Shown here: one piece after another, positions 27,145 to 36,033 of the stretch
How positions within the stretch are numbered: the first letter of the stretch is position 1
Layout of the letters: every line of letters begins with the position of its first letter
Origin: Eubacterium sp.
GTDB lineage: Bacteria > Bacillota > Clostridia > Lachnospirales > Lachnospiraceae
Length of the DNA: 64,000 nt
Reading direction: 5' to 3'
Assembly: GCA_024698585.1 (NCBI GenBank)
Contig: JAILRB010000028.1
Span: 36,709-100,708, forward strand
Notes under the pieces: generated by a model
What the model was told of the DNA's origin: nothing
Seen by the model: only the letters and a program-made list of their open reading frames with translations
The model's database searches: none
Position numbers and translations under genes: made by a program

Positions 27145-27849
27145 ATGAGATTAGATAAGTATTTGACTACCATGGGCATTGGTTCCCGGAGTCAGGTAAA
27201 AGAATACATCAAAAAGGGAAAAGTGAAGATTAATGGTGAAATATTAAAGGAGCCTGAGTACCATGTTGATGAAGAAAATGATATAATAGAGTTTCAGGGG
27301 ATTAATCTGGAATATAGTAAGTTTTTCTATTATATGCTTCATAAACCGGCAGGTTATTTAAGTGCCGTGAAAGATGACCATTGTGAGACGGTTCTGGATT
27401 TATTGGATGTCACGCCAAAAGACGGACTCTTTCCGGTAGGCAGACTGGATAAGGATACCGAGGGATTGCTTTTAATTACCAATGACGGAGCGTTATCCCA
27501 CGAATTGTTGTCCCCGAGAAAACATGTGGACAAGAAATACTATGTGGAACTGGATGGAACATTGACACAAGCAGATGTGGAGCAGTTTCAACTAGGTTTA
27601 GATATTGGAGAAAAAAATCTAACGAAACCGGCTAAACTGGAATTGTTAGATGATTACCAAAAAGCATATATTACGATTACTGAGGGGAAATACCATCAGG
27701 TAAAACGGATGTTTCGGTCCATTGGTCTGACTGTAACCTATTTAAAACGAATTTCCATGGGAAGTCTGGTTTTAGACGAATCTCTGGAAAAAGGGGCTTA
27801 TCGCCCATTGACTGAAGCAGAAATTGAGGATTTAAGATGCAACAAATAG
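27145..27849 (+). CDS. rsuA: RsuA-family rRNA pseudouridine synthase
   Basis: A 234-residue enzyme with an N-terminal S4 RNA-binding domain (RLDKYLTTMGIGSRSQVKEYIKKGKVKING) and a catalytic domain with GRLDKDTEGLLLITND, where the Asp is the nucleophile. The compact size and lack of a long C-terminal tail favour the RsuA type (16S U516), though RluB/E-like specificity cannot be excluded. It overlaps the next pseudouridine synthase gene by 13 bp. A possible promoter is TTGCTG (27073)/TATGGT (27095). Confidence 0.9.
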   Translation: MRLDKYLTTMGIGSRSQVKEYIKKGKVKINGEILKEPEYHVDEENDIIEFQGINLEYSKFFYYMLHKPAGYLSAVKDDHCETVLDLLDVTPKDGLFPVGRLDKDTEGLLLITNDGALSHELLSPRKHVDKKYYVELDGTLTQADVEQFQLGLDIGEKNLTKPAKLELLDDYQKAYITITEGKYHQVKRMFRSIGLTVTYLKRISMGSLVLDESLEKGAYRPLTEAEIEDLRCNK

Positions 27850-28805
27850 AAATCAATGCCAATGAAGCAGGACAACGATTTGATAAATTTTTAATGAAGT
27901 ATTTTAAAGAAGCCGGATCCGGGTTTATTTATAAAATGCTTCGAAAAAAGAATATTACATTAAATGGAAAAAAGAGTGACGGGAAAGATAAACTAAGTCA
28001 AGGAGATGTAGTAAAGATATTCATGGCGGATGAAACCATTGCGAAATTCCGCGGACTTTCCGCTGTGGAACTGGCAGACGATATTCCTCTCGATGTGGTG
28101 TATGAAGATGACAATGTCCTGATTATTAATAAGCCATCCGGAATGTTAAGCCAGAAAGCAAAGGATACCGATGTATCCGCCAACGAATATATTATTTCCT
28201 ATCTGGTTCGTGAAGGAGTATTGTCCATGGAGGATTTGGCAACCTTTAAGCCTTCCATCTGTAATCGATTGGATCGGAATACCAGTGGTTTACTGGTGGC
28301 CGGAAAATCTCTTTTAGGATTACAGGTTCTTTCTGAGATGTTTAAGAACCGAACCATGGATAAGTATTATCTGGCTGTTGTGGCCGGAACCGTGACTGAG
28401 TCCATGAAGATTAACGGATACCTAAATAAAGATGAAAAGACCAATAAGGTTACGATTTCACAAACGCCGGAAGATGGGAAATTGATTGAAACCGAATATG
28501 AACCATTGAAAATCATGGATTGGATTACTGTATTGAAAGTAAAACTGATTACCGGAAAACCACATCAGATTCGAGCACATCTTGCGTCGGTGGGACATCC
28601 GATTATCGGGGATTATAAATATGGAAAACAGAAACTGAATCAGAAATATAAAGAACAGTTCGGAATCACGGATCAAATGCTTCATGCATGGAAACTTTGT
28701 TTTGGAACAATGCCTGAAGGATTTTCGAACTTGGAAAAGAAAGAAATCACAGCAGCACTACCGGATACTTTTGTTAAGGTATGTGGCGATGAGATAAAGG
28801 ATTAG
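27837..28805 (+). CDS. RluC/RluD-family pseudouridine synthase
   Basis: A 322-residue enzyme with an S4 domain (AGQRFDKFLMKYFKEAGSGFIYKMLRKKNITLNG) and the RluA-family catalytic motif CNRLDRNTSGLLV. The later GKPHQIRAHLASVGHPIIGDYKYG is also typical. It isomerises uridines in 23S rRNA; length suits RluC or RluD and I cannot decide between them. It is translationally coupled to the preceding RsuA-type gene and lies 2 bp before recU. Confidence 0.92.
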   Translation: MQQIEINANEAGQRFDKFLMKYFKEAGSGFIYKMLRKKNITLNGKKSDGKDKLSQGDVVKIFMADETIAKFRGLSAVELADDIPLDVVYEDDNVLIINKPSGMLSQKAKDTDVSANEYIISYLVREGVLSMEDLATFKPSICNRLDRNTSGLLVAGKSLLGLQVLSEMFKNRTMDKYYLAVVAGTVTESMKINGYLNKDEKTNKVTISQTPEDGKLIETEYEPLKIMDWITVLKVKLITGKPHQIRAHLASVGHPIIGDYKYGKQKLNQKYKEQFGITDQMLHAWKLCFGTMPEGFSNLEKKEITAALPDTFVKVCGDEIKD

Positions 28806-28807
28806 TT

Positions 28808-29341
28808 ATGGGAACATGGAATTCCAGAGGACTGAGAGGTTCCGTTTTAGAAGAAATGATAAATATGACCAATGATCATTACCGGGATAAAGGATTAGCT
28901 TTAATCCAGAAGATTCCAACACCGATTACGCCGGTAAAAATTGACCAGTCTACCAGACATATTACCCTGGCTTATTTTGAAAAGCAGAGTACGGTGGATT
29001 ACATCGGTGCGGTTCAGGGAATCCCGGTTTGTTTTGATGCAAAAGAATGTGCCACCACCACCTTTCCCATAATGAACATTCATGAACATCAGATTCAGTT
29101 CATGGAAGATTTTGAAAAACAGGGTGGCATATCATTCATTCTTTTATTTTATTCCAAATTAAATGAAACCTATTATATTCCTTTTTCAGATATCAAACGA
29201 TTTTATGATCGAAGCATTGAAGGAGGAAGAAAAAGCTTTACCTATGAAGAAATAGATAAATCTTTTCTGATGAAATCAGCTCCGGGAGCATTGATTCATT
29301 ACCTGAAAGGAGTACAGTTGGACTTAGAAAGAAGAGAATAG
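28808..29341 (+). CDS. recU: Holliday junction resolvase RecU
   Basis: A 177-residue endonuclease that cuts four-way junctions, the Firmicutes counterpart of RuvC. It starts GTWNSRGLRG (family MxNRGM-like lead), and has the nuclease core STVDYIGAVQGIPVCFDAKECATTTFPI, with the D/E-x-K catalytic pattern, then HEHQIQFMEDFEKQGGISFILL. It works with RuvAB (4.4-6.1 kb). Unlike Bacillus, no ponA neighbour is present. Confidence 0.93.
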   Translation: MGTWNSRGLRGSVLEEMINMTNDHYRDKGLALIQKIPTPITPVKIDQSTRHITLAYFEKQSTVDYIGAVQGIPVCFDAKECATTTFPIMNIHEHQIQFMEDFEKQGGISFILLFYSKLNETYYIPFSDIKRFYDRSIEGGRKSFTYEEIDKSFLMKSAPGALIHYLKGVQLDLERRE

Positions 29342-29350
29342 GAGAAAGGT

Positions 29351-29410
29351 TTGACTTTTTATGAATTCTATTGTATACTCTAGTTCAACTTGCTAACAAG
29401 GTAGCAAGTT
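29351..29410 (+). promoter_or_regulatory. his operon promoter with a downstream inverted repeat
   Basis: TTGACT (29351-29356), 17 bp, TATACT (29374-29379). About 8 bp after the -10, an 8-bp perfect inverted repeat AACTTGCT/AGCAAGTT (29387-29394, 29403-29410) covers the expected transcription start. It overlaps an alternative pairing GCTAAC/GTTAGC (29392-29397, 29408-29413). This looks like an operator for a histidine-responsive repressor; no T-box is evident in the 65-bp leader. The regulator is not identified. Confidence 0.7.
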
Positions 29411-29445
29411 AGCACTTTAATTCGATAAAGCGAAAGAGGTATCAA

Positions 29446-30651
29446 ATGAGCAAAGTATTATTACATACTCCTGAAGGAGTCAGAGACGTATACGGAAAAG
29501 AGTGTTCCGTGAAATTAACTTTAGAAAACAAGATCAATCAGGTGTTTAACCGTTTTGGATATCATAACATTCAGACACCGACTTTTGAATTCTTTGATAT
29601 ATTTAGTAAAGAGAGAGGATCTGTAGCATCTAAGGATTTATATAAGTTCTTCGATCGTGAAGGAAATACTCTTGTATTAAGACCGGATATGACACCATCC
29701 ATTGCAAGAATGGTTGCAAAATATTATATGGATGCCAGCACACCGGTGAAATTGTGTTACAATGCAAACACTTATATCAATAATTCCGAATTGCAGGGAA
29801 AATTAAAGGAAATCACGCAGCTTGGTTGTGAACAGATTAATGATGATTCCGTGGAAGCAGATGCTGAAATGATTGCATTGGTTTCTGAATCCTTGCAGGC
29901 CGCTGGCTTAAAAGAATATCTTGTGGAAATTGGTCATGCTGATTTTTATAAGGGATTGCTTCAGGATTGTGGCTTAGATGAAGAAACAGAAGAAGAACTT
30001 CGCATCCGAATTGAAAATAAGAATGATTTTGGTGTGGAAGAATTATTAGATGAACACGGAGTAAAAGGGGAAGCGAAAGAAGCATTGTTAAAGCTCCCTG
30101 CATTATTTGGCTCTGTTGATGTTTTGGAAACAGCTAAGAAACTGACTTCAAATGAAACAGCGTTGAACGCTATCGAGCGTCTGGAAGAATTATATTCTAT
30201 TTTAGAAGATTACGGTGTTGCAAAATACATTAGTTTTGATTTGGGAATGGTAAGTAATTATAAGTACTATACCGGAATTATTTTTAAAGGATATACCTAC
30301 GGCTCCGGAAATCATATCGTAACCGGAGGTCGTTACGATAAACTTTTGGGACAGTTTGGAAAGGATGCAGCTGCCATCGGTTTTGCCATTTATATGGATC
30401 AGATTATGATTGCGCTAGCTTCTGAAGATATTCGTAAAAATTATGACTATTCCTTCCGTGTTGTTATTTATGAACCGGAATTTAGAAAATATGCTTTACA
30501 ACTTGCAACGGATTATCGAAACCAGGGGATTAACACTGAATTAATTTCCAAGAAAGCAGACATTTCCATTGAAGACTATGTTAAGGCGAAGAAGGAAGAT
30601 GGTGCTTCCTGCGTGACATACGTTTCAAAAGATGGAGCAACAGAAATTTAA
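29446..30651 (+). CDS. hisZ: ATP phosphoribosyltransferase regulatory subunit HisZ
   Basis: A 401-residue paralogue of histidyl-tRNA synthetase lacking tRNA charging, required with short HisG for the first step of histidine synthesis. HisRS-like core motifs are visible (TPEGVRDVYG, FDREGNTLVLRPDMTPSIARMVAK, SFDLGMVSNYKYYTGIIFKGYTYGSG, GGRYDKLLGQFG). Location first in a his operon and a short-form HisG 53 bp downstream support HisZ over HisS. Confidence 0.94.
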   Translation: MSKVLLHTPEGVRDVYGKECSVKLTLENKINQVFNRFGYHNIQTPTFEFFDIFSKERGSVASKDLYKFFDREGNTLVLRPDMTPSIARMVAKYYMDASTPVKLCYNANTYINNSELQGKLKEITQLGCEQINDDSVEADAEMIALVSESLQAAGLKEYLVEIGHADFYKGLLQDCGLDEETEEELRIRIENKNDFGVEELLDEHGVKGEAKEALLKLPALFGSVDVLETAKKLTSNETALNAIERLEELYSILEDYGVAKYISFDLGMVSNYKYYTGIIFKGYTYGSGNHIVTGGRYDKLLGQFGKDAAAIGFAIYMDQIMIALASEDIRKNYDYSFRVVIYEPEFRKYALQLATDYRNQGINTELISKKADISIEDYVKAKKEDGASCVTYVSKDGATEI

Positions 30652-30704
30652 GCAGTTTATTGTAACGGATTAAAATCCTAAGCATAATAGATGAGGAGAA
30701 GAAA

Positions 30705-31349
30705 ATGAGATATTTAACATTTGCTTTAGCAAAAGGAAGACTTGCGAAAACAGCAATGAAAATGTTTGAAGAAATTGGGATTGAATGTGAGGAAATGAAA
30801 GATGAAAAAACGAGAAAGTTAATTTTCGTCAATGAAGAACTGAAGTTGAAATTTTTCCTTGCCAAAGCCAGTGATGTTCCTACATATGTGGAATATGGCG
30901 CTGCAGACATTGGTATTGTTGGAAAAGATACCATTTTAGAAGAAGATAGAAATTTATATGAAGTATTAGATTTAGGATTTGGAAAGTGCCGGATGTGTGT
31001 TTGTGGTCCGGAATCAGCTAGAGAATTATTGAAAAATCATGAAATGATTCGTGTGGCATCCAAGTATCCTAAGATTGCCAAGGATTACTTCTACAATAAA
31101 AAGCATCAGACCGTGGAAATGATTAAGTTAAACGGTTCAGTGGAGCTGGCTCCGATTGTTGGCCTTTCTGAAGTGATTGTAGATATTGTGGAAACTGGAA
31201 CCACTTTGAAAGAAAATGGTTTGGGCGTATTAGAAGAAGTGTGTCCATTATCTGCCAGAATGGTAGTAAATCAGGTCAGCATGAAAATGGAAGATGAACG
31301 AATTCGAAAAATCATCACTGATTTAAAAGCGAAAATCGAAGAAAAATAA
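30705..31349 (+). CDS. hisG: ATP phosphoribosyltransferase, short form
   Basis: A 214-residue catalytic subunit joining ATP and PRPP in the committed step of histidine synthesis. It starts [25 protein letters not shown] and contains the PRPP site with [11 protein letters not shown]. It lacks the C-terminal histidine-binding regulatory domain of long HisG, which explains the presence of HisZ. The GAGGAG ribosome binding site is good. Confidence 0.96.
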   Translation: MRYLTFALAKGRLAKTAMKMFEEIGIECEEMKDEKTRKLIFVNEELKLKFFLAKASDVPTYVEYGAADIGIVGKDTILEEDRNLYEVLDLGFGKCRMCVCGPESARELLKNHEMIRVASKYPKIAKDYFYNKKHQTVEMIKLNGSVELAPIVGLSEVIVDIVETGTTLKENGLGVLEEVCPLSARMVVNQVSMKMEDERIRKIITDLKAKIEEK

Positions 31350-31360
31350 GAGGTGAAACT

Positions 31361-32674
31361 ATGAGAATTGTAAAATTAGATGAACAGTCAAAAAAGAATC
31401 TTTTAGATGATTTATTAAAGAGAAGTCCAAATAACTATACAGAATATGAAAACACTGTTGCGGATATTTTGTCCAATGTTAAGGAAAACGGAAATCAGGC
31501 AATTTTCGAATACACAAAGAAGTTTGATCAGGCTGATATCAATGCGGACAATATTCGCGTAACAGAAGATGAAATCAAGGAAGCTTACGAACTGATTGAA
31601 GACAAGGATTTAATCGGTGTCATCAAGCGTTCCAAGGAAAACATCCGTGTTTATCACGAAAAACAGAAGCAGTACAGTTGGTTTGATTCGAAACCGGATG
31701 GTTCTATGTTAGGACAGAAGGTTACCGCAATCAGTAAAGTCGGTGTTTACGTTCCGGGTGGAAAGGCAGCTCTTTCTTCCTCTGTATTAATGAACGTAAT
31801 TCCAGCAAAGGTTGCCGGCGTAGAAGAACTGGTTATGTGTACCCCTCCGGGAAAAGACGGAAAGATTAATCCGGCGATTCTTGTAGCTGCAAACGAAGCA
31901 GGGGTGGATGTAATTTATAAAGTTGGTGGTGCTCAGGCGATTGCTGCCATGGCTTACGGAACTGAATCCGTACCAAAGGCTGATAAGATTGTAGGACCTG
32001 GAAATATCTTTGTGGCATTGGCGAAAAAGGCAGTATTTGGTTATGTAGGAATTGATTCTATTGCAGGACCAAGTGAAATTCTTGTAATTGCCGATGAAAC
32101 AGCAAATCCTAGATATGTGGCTGCCGATTTACTTTCCCAGGCAGAACATGATGAATTGGCATCAGCCATCTTATTGACTACCAGCGAAAAACTGGCAAAG
32201 GAAGTTTCCAATTATGTGGATTTATTCGTTTCCAAACTGAATCGTAAGGAAATCCTAGAAAAATCTTTAGAAAACTATGGATATATTTTAGTAACAGATA
32301 CCATGGAAGATGTGATTGATGCAGCCAACGAAATTGCATCCGAACACTTGGAAATTGTGACAGCAAATCCGTTTGATGTCATGACAAGAATTAAGAATGC
32401 CGGAGCGATTTTCCTTGGAGAACACAGTTCTGAACCATTAGGTGATTATTTTGCCGGACCAAATCACGTACTTCCAACCAACGGAACAGCAAAATTCTTC
32501 TCTCCACTGAGTGTGGATGATTTCATTAAGAAGTCCAGCATTATTTCCTTCTCAAGAGAAGCATTAGAACCTTTGAGCGGAGATATTCAGAAGTTTGCAA
32601 AGGCAGAAGGGTTAACTGCACATGCAAATTCCATTCGCGTGCGATTTGAAGATAACGATGATAATGTAAATTAA
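31361..32674 (+). CDS. hisD: Histidinol dehydrogenase
   Basis: A 437-residue zinc, NAD-dependent enzyme oxidising histidinol to histidine in two steps. Conserved blocks are VGVYVPGGKAALSSSVLMNVIPAKVAGV, VGGAQAIAAMAYGTESVPKADKIVGPGN, the zinc region QAEHDELASAILLTTS and GPNHVLPTNGTAKF. Length is typical. It is 11 bp after hisG. Confidence 0.97.
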   Translation: MRIVKLDEQSKKNLLDDLLKRSPNNYTEYENTVADILSNVKENGNQAIFEYTKKFDQADINADNIRVTEDEIKEAYELIEDKDLIGVIKRSKENIRVYHEKQKQYSWFDSKPDGSMLGQKVTAISKVGVYVPGGKAALSSSVLMNVIPAKVAGVEELVMCTPPGKDGKINPAILVAANEAGVDVIYKVGGAQAIAAMAYGTESVPKADKIVGPGNIFVALAKKAVFGYVGIDSIAGPSEILVIADETANPRYVAADLLSQAEHDELASAILLTTSEKLAKEVSNYVDLFVSKLNRKEILEKSLENYGYILVTDTMEDVIDAANEIASEHLEIVTANPFDVMTRIKNAGAIFLGEHSSEPLGDYFAGPNHVLPTNGTAKFFSPLSVDDFIKKSSIISFSREALEPLSGDIQKFAKAEGLTAHANSIRVRFEDNDDNVN

Positions 32675-32696
32675 TGCAGTCAGAAAGGAGAACTCT

Positions 32697-33284
32697 ATGA
32701 GCAGAATCGGAGAGTGTAAAAGAAATACTTCAGAGACACAGATTGAAGTATCCATCAATTTAGATGGAAAAGGTGATTCTGAAGTAAGTACAGGAATTGG
32801 CTTTTTAGATCACATGCTGATAAGTTTTGCAAAGCATGGATTATTTGATTTAAAGGTAAAGGTGACCGGAGATTTATATGTGGATTGTCACCATACCATT
32901 GAAGACACAGGAATTGCTTTAGGTGTTGCTATTCGCAAGGCTTTAGGCGAGAAAAAATCAATCAAGCGTTATGGCTCTGCAATCTTGCCAATGGATGAGT
33001 CTCTTGTAATGTGCGCGTTGGATTTATCCGGTAGACCGTATCTGGTATTTAAGGTTGATTTCACAACGGACCGTGTGGGATATTTTGACACGGAAATGGT
33101 GAAGGAATTCTTCCATGCTGTAACCTATGCAGTCGGAATGAACCTCCACATTAAAATGTTGGAACCGGGAAATAATCATCATATGATTGAAGGAATATAT
33201 AAGGCCTTTGCGAAAGCATTGGATCAGGCAACAATAATTGATGACAGAATCACAGATGTTCTGTCCACGAAAGGAACGTTATAA
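32697..33284 (+). CDS. hisB: Imidazoleglycerol-phosphate dehydratase
   Basis: A 195-residue monofunctional HisB. Metal-binding His motifs GFLDHMLISFAKHGLFDL and DCHHTIEDTGIALG are present, with the repeat-unit match FFHAVTYAVGMNLHIKML and NNHHMIEG. No histidinol-phosphatase (HAD) domain is attached, so that activity must come from another gene; a PHP-type candidate lies just past the operon end. The stop overlaps the next start by one base. Confidence 0.97.
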   Translation: MSRIGECKRNTSETQIEVSINLDGKGDSEVSTGIGFLDHMLISFAKHGLFDLKVKVTGDLYVDCHHTIEDTGIALGVAIRKALGEKKSIKRYGSAILPMDESLVMCALDLSGRPYLVFKVDFTTDRVGYFDTEMVKEFFHAVTYAVGMNLHIKMLEPGNNHHMIEGIYKAFAKALDQATIIDDRITDVLSTKGTL

Positions 33285-34555
33285 TGGCTAAATTTAGATT
33301 AATGCCATCCATCTATTTATTTAATGGAGAGATGGTAGATAAAGATACAAAAGAAAAAATCGGAGATGGTGATGCAGTAGCTCAGGCAATTTTATTAAAC
33401 AACCTGGGAGCTGATGAATTATTGATTTTCGATTTATCTTCTACAGATGAAGAACACGAAAAAAACATCAGCACTATGATTAAAATCTCAGATGAAGCAG
33501 ATATTCCTACGATTGTTGGAGGAAATGTTAAACGTCTGGAAGACGTGAAGAAATATTTATATAGTGGTGCAAAAAAAACATTTCTTGATACAGCAAAGGA
33601 AAGTAACCGTGACTTAGTAAAAGAAGCGGCAGAACGTTTTGGAGGCGATAAGATTGCTGTATTGATTCATGACGATTTTGACTTTTCCAAAGTGAAACAG
33701 TTAAAATATGATGGTGCTTCTTTGGTAATTGCAGAGAACTGTGCCCGTCAATGTTTTGGTCAGGGAATCCGTGTGGTTTCTTACAATGCTGGAATTGAAG
33801 CTGCCGAATATGTGGAAATGGGAATTGGAGAAAAAGTTTATGGTATTTCTGATGTTTCTATGGATGAAACCTATGATTATCAGAAAATAAAAAACGAGTT
33901 ATACAAAAACGGTGTATCCACCAATGTGTTTGTACCGAAATTCCAGTTTTCTGATTTAAAGACCAATGCAGATGGAATGATTCCGGTGATTGTACAGGAT
34001 TACAAGACAAATCAGGTGTTAATGCTTGCTTACATGAACGAAGAAGCGTTTAACCTTACCATTGCAACCGGAAAGATGACTTATTATAGCAGAAGCCGTG
34101 ATGAGATTTGGGTAAAAGGAGAAACGTCCAGTCACTATCAGTATGTGAAGGAGTTGTCTGTTGACTGTGACTTAGATACCATGCTTGCGAAAGTTCATCA
34201 GATTGGTGTTCCATGTCACACTGGGGCAGAAACTTGTTTCTTCAATGAAGTTGTAAAGAAAGACTATGAAGATACAAACCCAATGAGAGTCTTTGAAGAT
34301 GTATATAATGTCATTCTCGACAGAAAAGAACATCCGAAGGAAGGTTCTTATACCAATTATCTTTTCGACAAGGGAATTGATAAGATCCTGAAAAAAGTAG
34401 GAGAGGAAGCTACAGAAATTGTTATTGCGGCAAAAAATCCGGATCCTCAGGAAATTAAATATGAAATTTCTGACTTCTTATACCATGTCATGGTATTGAT
34501 GGCAGAAAAAGGCGTAAACTGGAAAGAAATCATTAAAGAATTATCCAGAAGATAA
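33284..34555 (+). CDS. hisIE: HisIE with an N-terminal HisF-like barrel domain
   Basis: A 423-residue fusion. The C-terminal half is HisI (phosphoribosyl-AMP cyclohydrolase, about 220-330, with SRSRDEIWVKGETS and the zinc cysteines in VDCDLDT and VPCHTGAETCFF) joined to HisE (phosphoribosyl-ATP pyrophosphatase, about 335-423, KVGEEATEIVIAAKN). The first 215 residues resemble HisF/HisA: NNLGADELLIFDLSSTDEEH and VGGNVKRLEDVKKYLYSGAKKTFLDTA. The active-site aspartate of the first strand appears lost (MPSIYLFNGEMV where HisF has a PCLDV-type motif), so this part may be a structural or regulatory barrel. No separate hisA, hisF, hisH or hisC is in the operon. Confidence 0.92.
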   Translation: MAKFRLMPSIYLFNGEMVDKDTKEKIGDGDAVAQAILLNNLGADELLIFDLSSTDEEHEKNISTMIKISDEADIPTIVGGNVKRLEDVKKYLYSGAKKTFLDTAKESNRDLVKEAAERFGGDKIAVLIHDDFDFSKVKQLKYDGASLVIAENCARQCFGQGIRVVSYNAGIEAAEYVEMGIGEKVYGISDVSMDETYDYQKIKNELYKNGVSTNVFVPKFQFSDLKTNADGMIPVIVQDYKTNQVLMLAYMNEEAFNLTIATGKMTYYSRSRDEIWVKGETSSHYQYVKELSVDCDLDTMLAKVHQIGVPCHTGAETCFFNEVVKKDYEDTNPMRVFEDVYNVILDRKEHPKEGSYTNYLFDKGIDKILKKVGEEATEIVIAAKNPDPQEIKYEISDFLYHVMVLMAEKGVNWKEIIKELSRR

Positions 34556-34567
34556 AAATAAAAAGTT

Positions 34568-34601
34568 AATCCCTGCATTGGAAATCAGTGCAGGGATTTT
34601 T
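34568..34601. terminator. Bidirectional terminator at the end of the his operon
   Basis: A 10-bp perfect stem (34568-34577 with 34589-34598), an 11-nt loop and following Ts, between convergent hisIE and the PHP gene. Confidence 0.85.
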
Positions 34602-34611
34602 AGTTTACAAT

Positions 34612-35292
34612 TTAGTCGTCCGGATAAATGATTTGCTTTTGTTCCCGGTTACGAATTAAACGGATATAGTCCTGAATGGAATTCAGAGGTTTTTCTGTTT
34701 CGATTCCGGTAAAAACAATGTCGTGGTGATGGTTATCGGAACCGCCGGTTGTTGGAAGATCATATTCCTTGGCGTACATATATGCCTTACGGTTTTCTGA
34801 TTCATAATTACCGGCATTAAAGATTTCCACGCCGTGAACAAGTTTCGGGAACAATCGGATTTTTGGAATATATGGTCGATCCCGAAAAGGATGAGCATGA
34901 ATAACCATGCCTCCGCGTTTGTCTACTTCATGAAACTGCTGCTCTAAAGTCCAATGTTCGATTTCCGGATGTTTCAGCAACCATTCTTTGTCCAATCCAT
35001 AAATTAAAAAGTCCTGTCCGTCATAGGTTTCTTCCCATCCAAAAAATACTTTTAAACCAATCTCATCACCACATTGTTTTGTTTTTTCATAACCGGAACA
35101 AAAGGTGTTAATTCGTTCTTCCCAGGAAAGATTTTTCGGTACTAGACAGGTTTTTCCACGGAAAAAATGATTGGTAATAATAATTCCGTCGTATCCGGCC
35201 TCTTTAAATGCTACGGCCTGATAGATACCGGAAGCAGAAGCGCAACCGCTGATATCAGCCGTATGAATATGTGTATCATATTTAAACATCAT
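34612..35292 (-). CDS. PHP-domain phosphoesterase
   Basis: A 226-residue metal-dependent phosphoesterase of the PHP superfamily: DTHIHTAD at the N-terminus, IITNHFF, GWEET, VIHAHPF and GGSDNHHH supply the clustered His/Asp metal ligands. PHP enzymes include histidinol-phosphatase (HisK/HisJ), RNase AM-like nucleases and 5'-3' exonucleases. Being beside a his operon that lacks histidinol-phosphatase makes that role worth testing, but the gene is convergent and has its own promoter. GGAG upstream could serve either of two adjacent ATGs (35292 or 35289). Confidence 0.85.
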   Translation of the reverse strand: MMFKYDTHIHTADISGCASASGIYQAVAFKEAGYDGIIITNHFFRGKTCLVPKNLSWEERINTFCSGYEKTKQCGDEIGLKVFFGWEETYDGQDFLIYGLDKEWLLKHPEIEHWTLEQQFHEVDKRGGMVIHAHPFRDRPYIPKIRLFPKLVHGVEIFNAGNYESENRKAYMYAKEYDLPTTGGSDNHHHDIVFTGIETEKPLNSIQDYIRLIRNREQKQIIYPDD

Positions 35293-35302
35293 TCACTCCA
35301 TA

Positions 35303-35350
35303 TTGATTGTAAAAATCGTCATATTATAGTATTATTATTTTGTATGTCTA
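35303..35350. promoter_or_regulatory. Divergent promoters of the PHP and HAD genes
   Basis: On the minus strand, TAGACA (35345-35350) and TATAAT (35323-35328) with a 16-bp spacer face the PHP gene. On the plus strand, TTGATT (35303-35308) and TATAGT (35325-35330) with a 16-bp spacer face the HAD gene. The two -10 elements overlap, so the promoters should compete. Confidence 0.5.
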
Positions 35351-35386
35351 AATTATATCACAAATTAAAAATTAAGGAAAATGGAT

Positions 35387-36013
35387 ATGAAAAAAGGAAT
35401 CTTTTTTGACTTGGACGGTACCCTTTGGGATGCTGTAGAAAATATAACAAATTCATGGAACGAGGAACTGAAACGGTTAGGATATGATGTTTGTCTGACA
35501 CCGCCACAGTTGCAGAAAGAAATGGGAAAGCTGATGGAAGATATTGCAGACAGTGTCTTTCCGATGATTGATGTTTCAAAGCGCTATGATGTTCTTCAGA
35601 AATGCATGGATTATGAAATGGAATACCTTGCAAACCATGGTGGAATTTTATACGACGGTGTGGAAGAAACCTTAAAAGAACTGAGCGCGGATTATTGTCT
35701 GGCTGTTATTAGTAATGGTCAGGAAACCTATGTAAAAGGATTCCTGGAATATTATCATTTTGAAAAGTATTTTGATGATTATGAGGAAGCCGGAAGAACC
35801 GGTAAACCAAAGGATGAGAATATCAAATTGGTTGCAGAACGAAATCAGGTTGACACATTTTATTATGTTGGCGATATTTTAGCTGACATGGTTTCTGCGG
35901 AGGCTGCAGGTGCGACGTTTATCCATGCAGCATATGGATTTGGAACTGTTCCGGAGGACCGTTTGAAAATTCAAAGCATTCGGGAATTACCGGAATTGAT
36001 GAAATCACTATAA
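35387..36013 (+). CDS. HAD-superfamily phosphatase
   Basis: A 208-residue HAD hydrolase of the phosphoglycolate phosphatase-like class. Motif I is FFDLDGTLWD (nucleophile and general acid Asp), motif II VISNG, motif III Lys in GRTGKPKDENI and motif IV YVGDILADM. A helical cap lies between motifs I and II. The substrate is not predictable. ATG 35387 is preferred because AAGGA is 8 nt upstream. It sits 20 bp before the radical SAM gene. Confidence 0.9.
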   Translation: MKKGIFFDLDGTLWDAVENITNSWNEELKRLGYDVCLTPPQLQKEMGKLMEDIADSVFPMIDVSKRYDVLQKCMDYEMEYLANHGGILYDGVEETLKELSADYCLAVISNGQETYVKGFLEYYHFEKYFDDYEEAGRTGKPKDENIKLVAERNQVDTFYYVGDILADMVSAEAAGATFIHAAYGFGTVPEDRLKIQSIRELPELMKSL

Positions 36014-36033
36014 AAAACAAGTTGGAGAAAAGA

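Noticed and set aside
29342..29445. T-box riboswitch before hisZ
   Set aside because: The leader is only about 65 nt, with no room for the T-box stem structure or a terminator/antiterminator pair.
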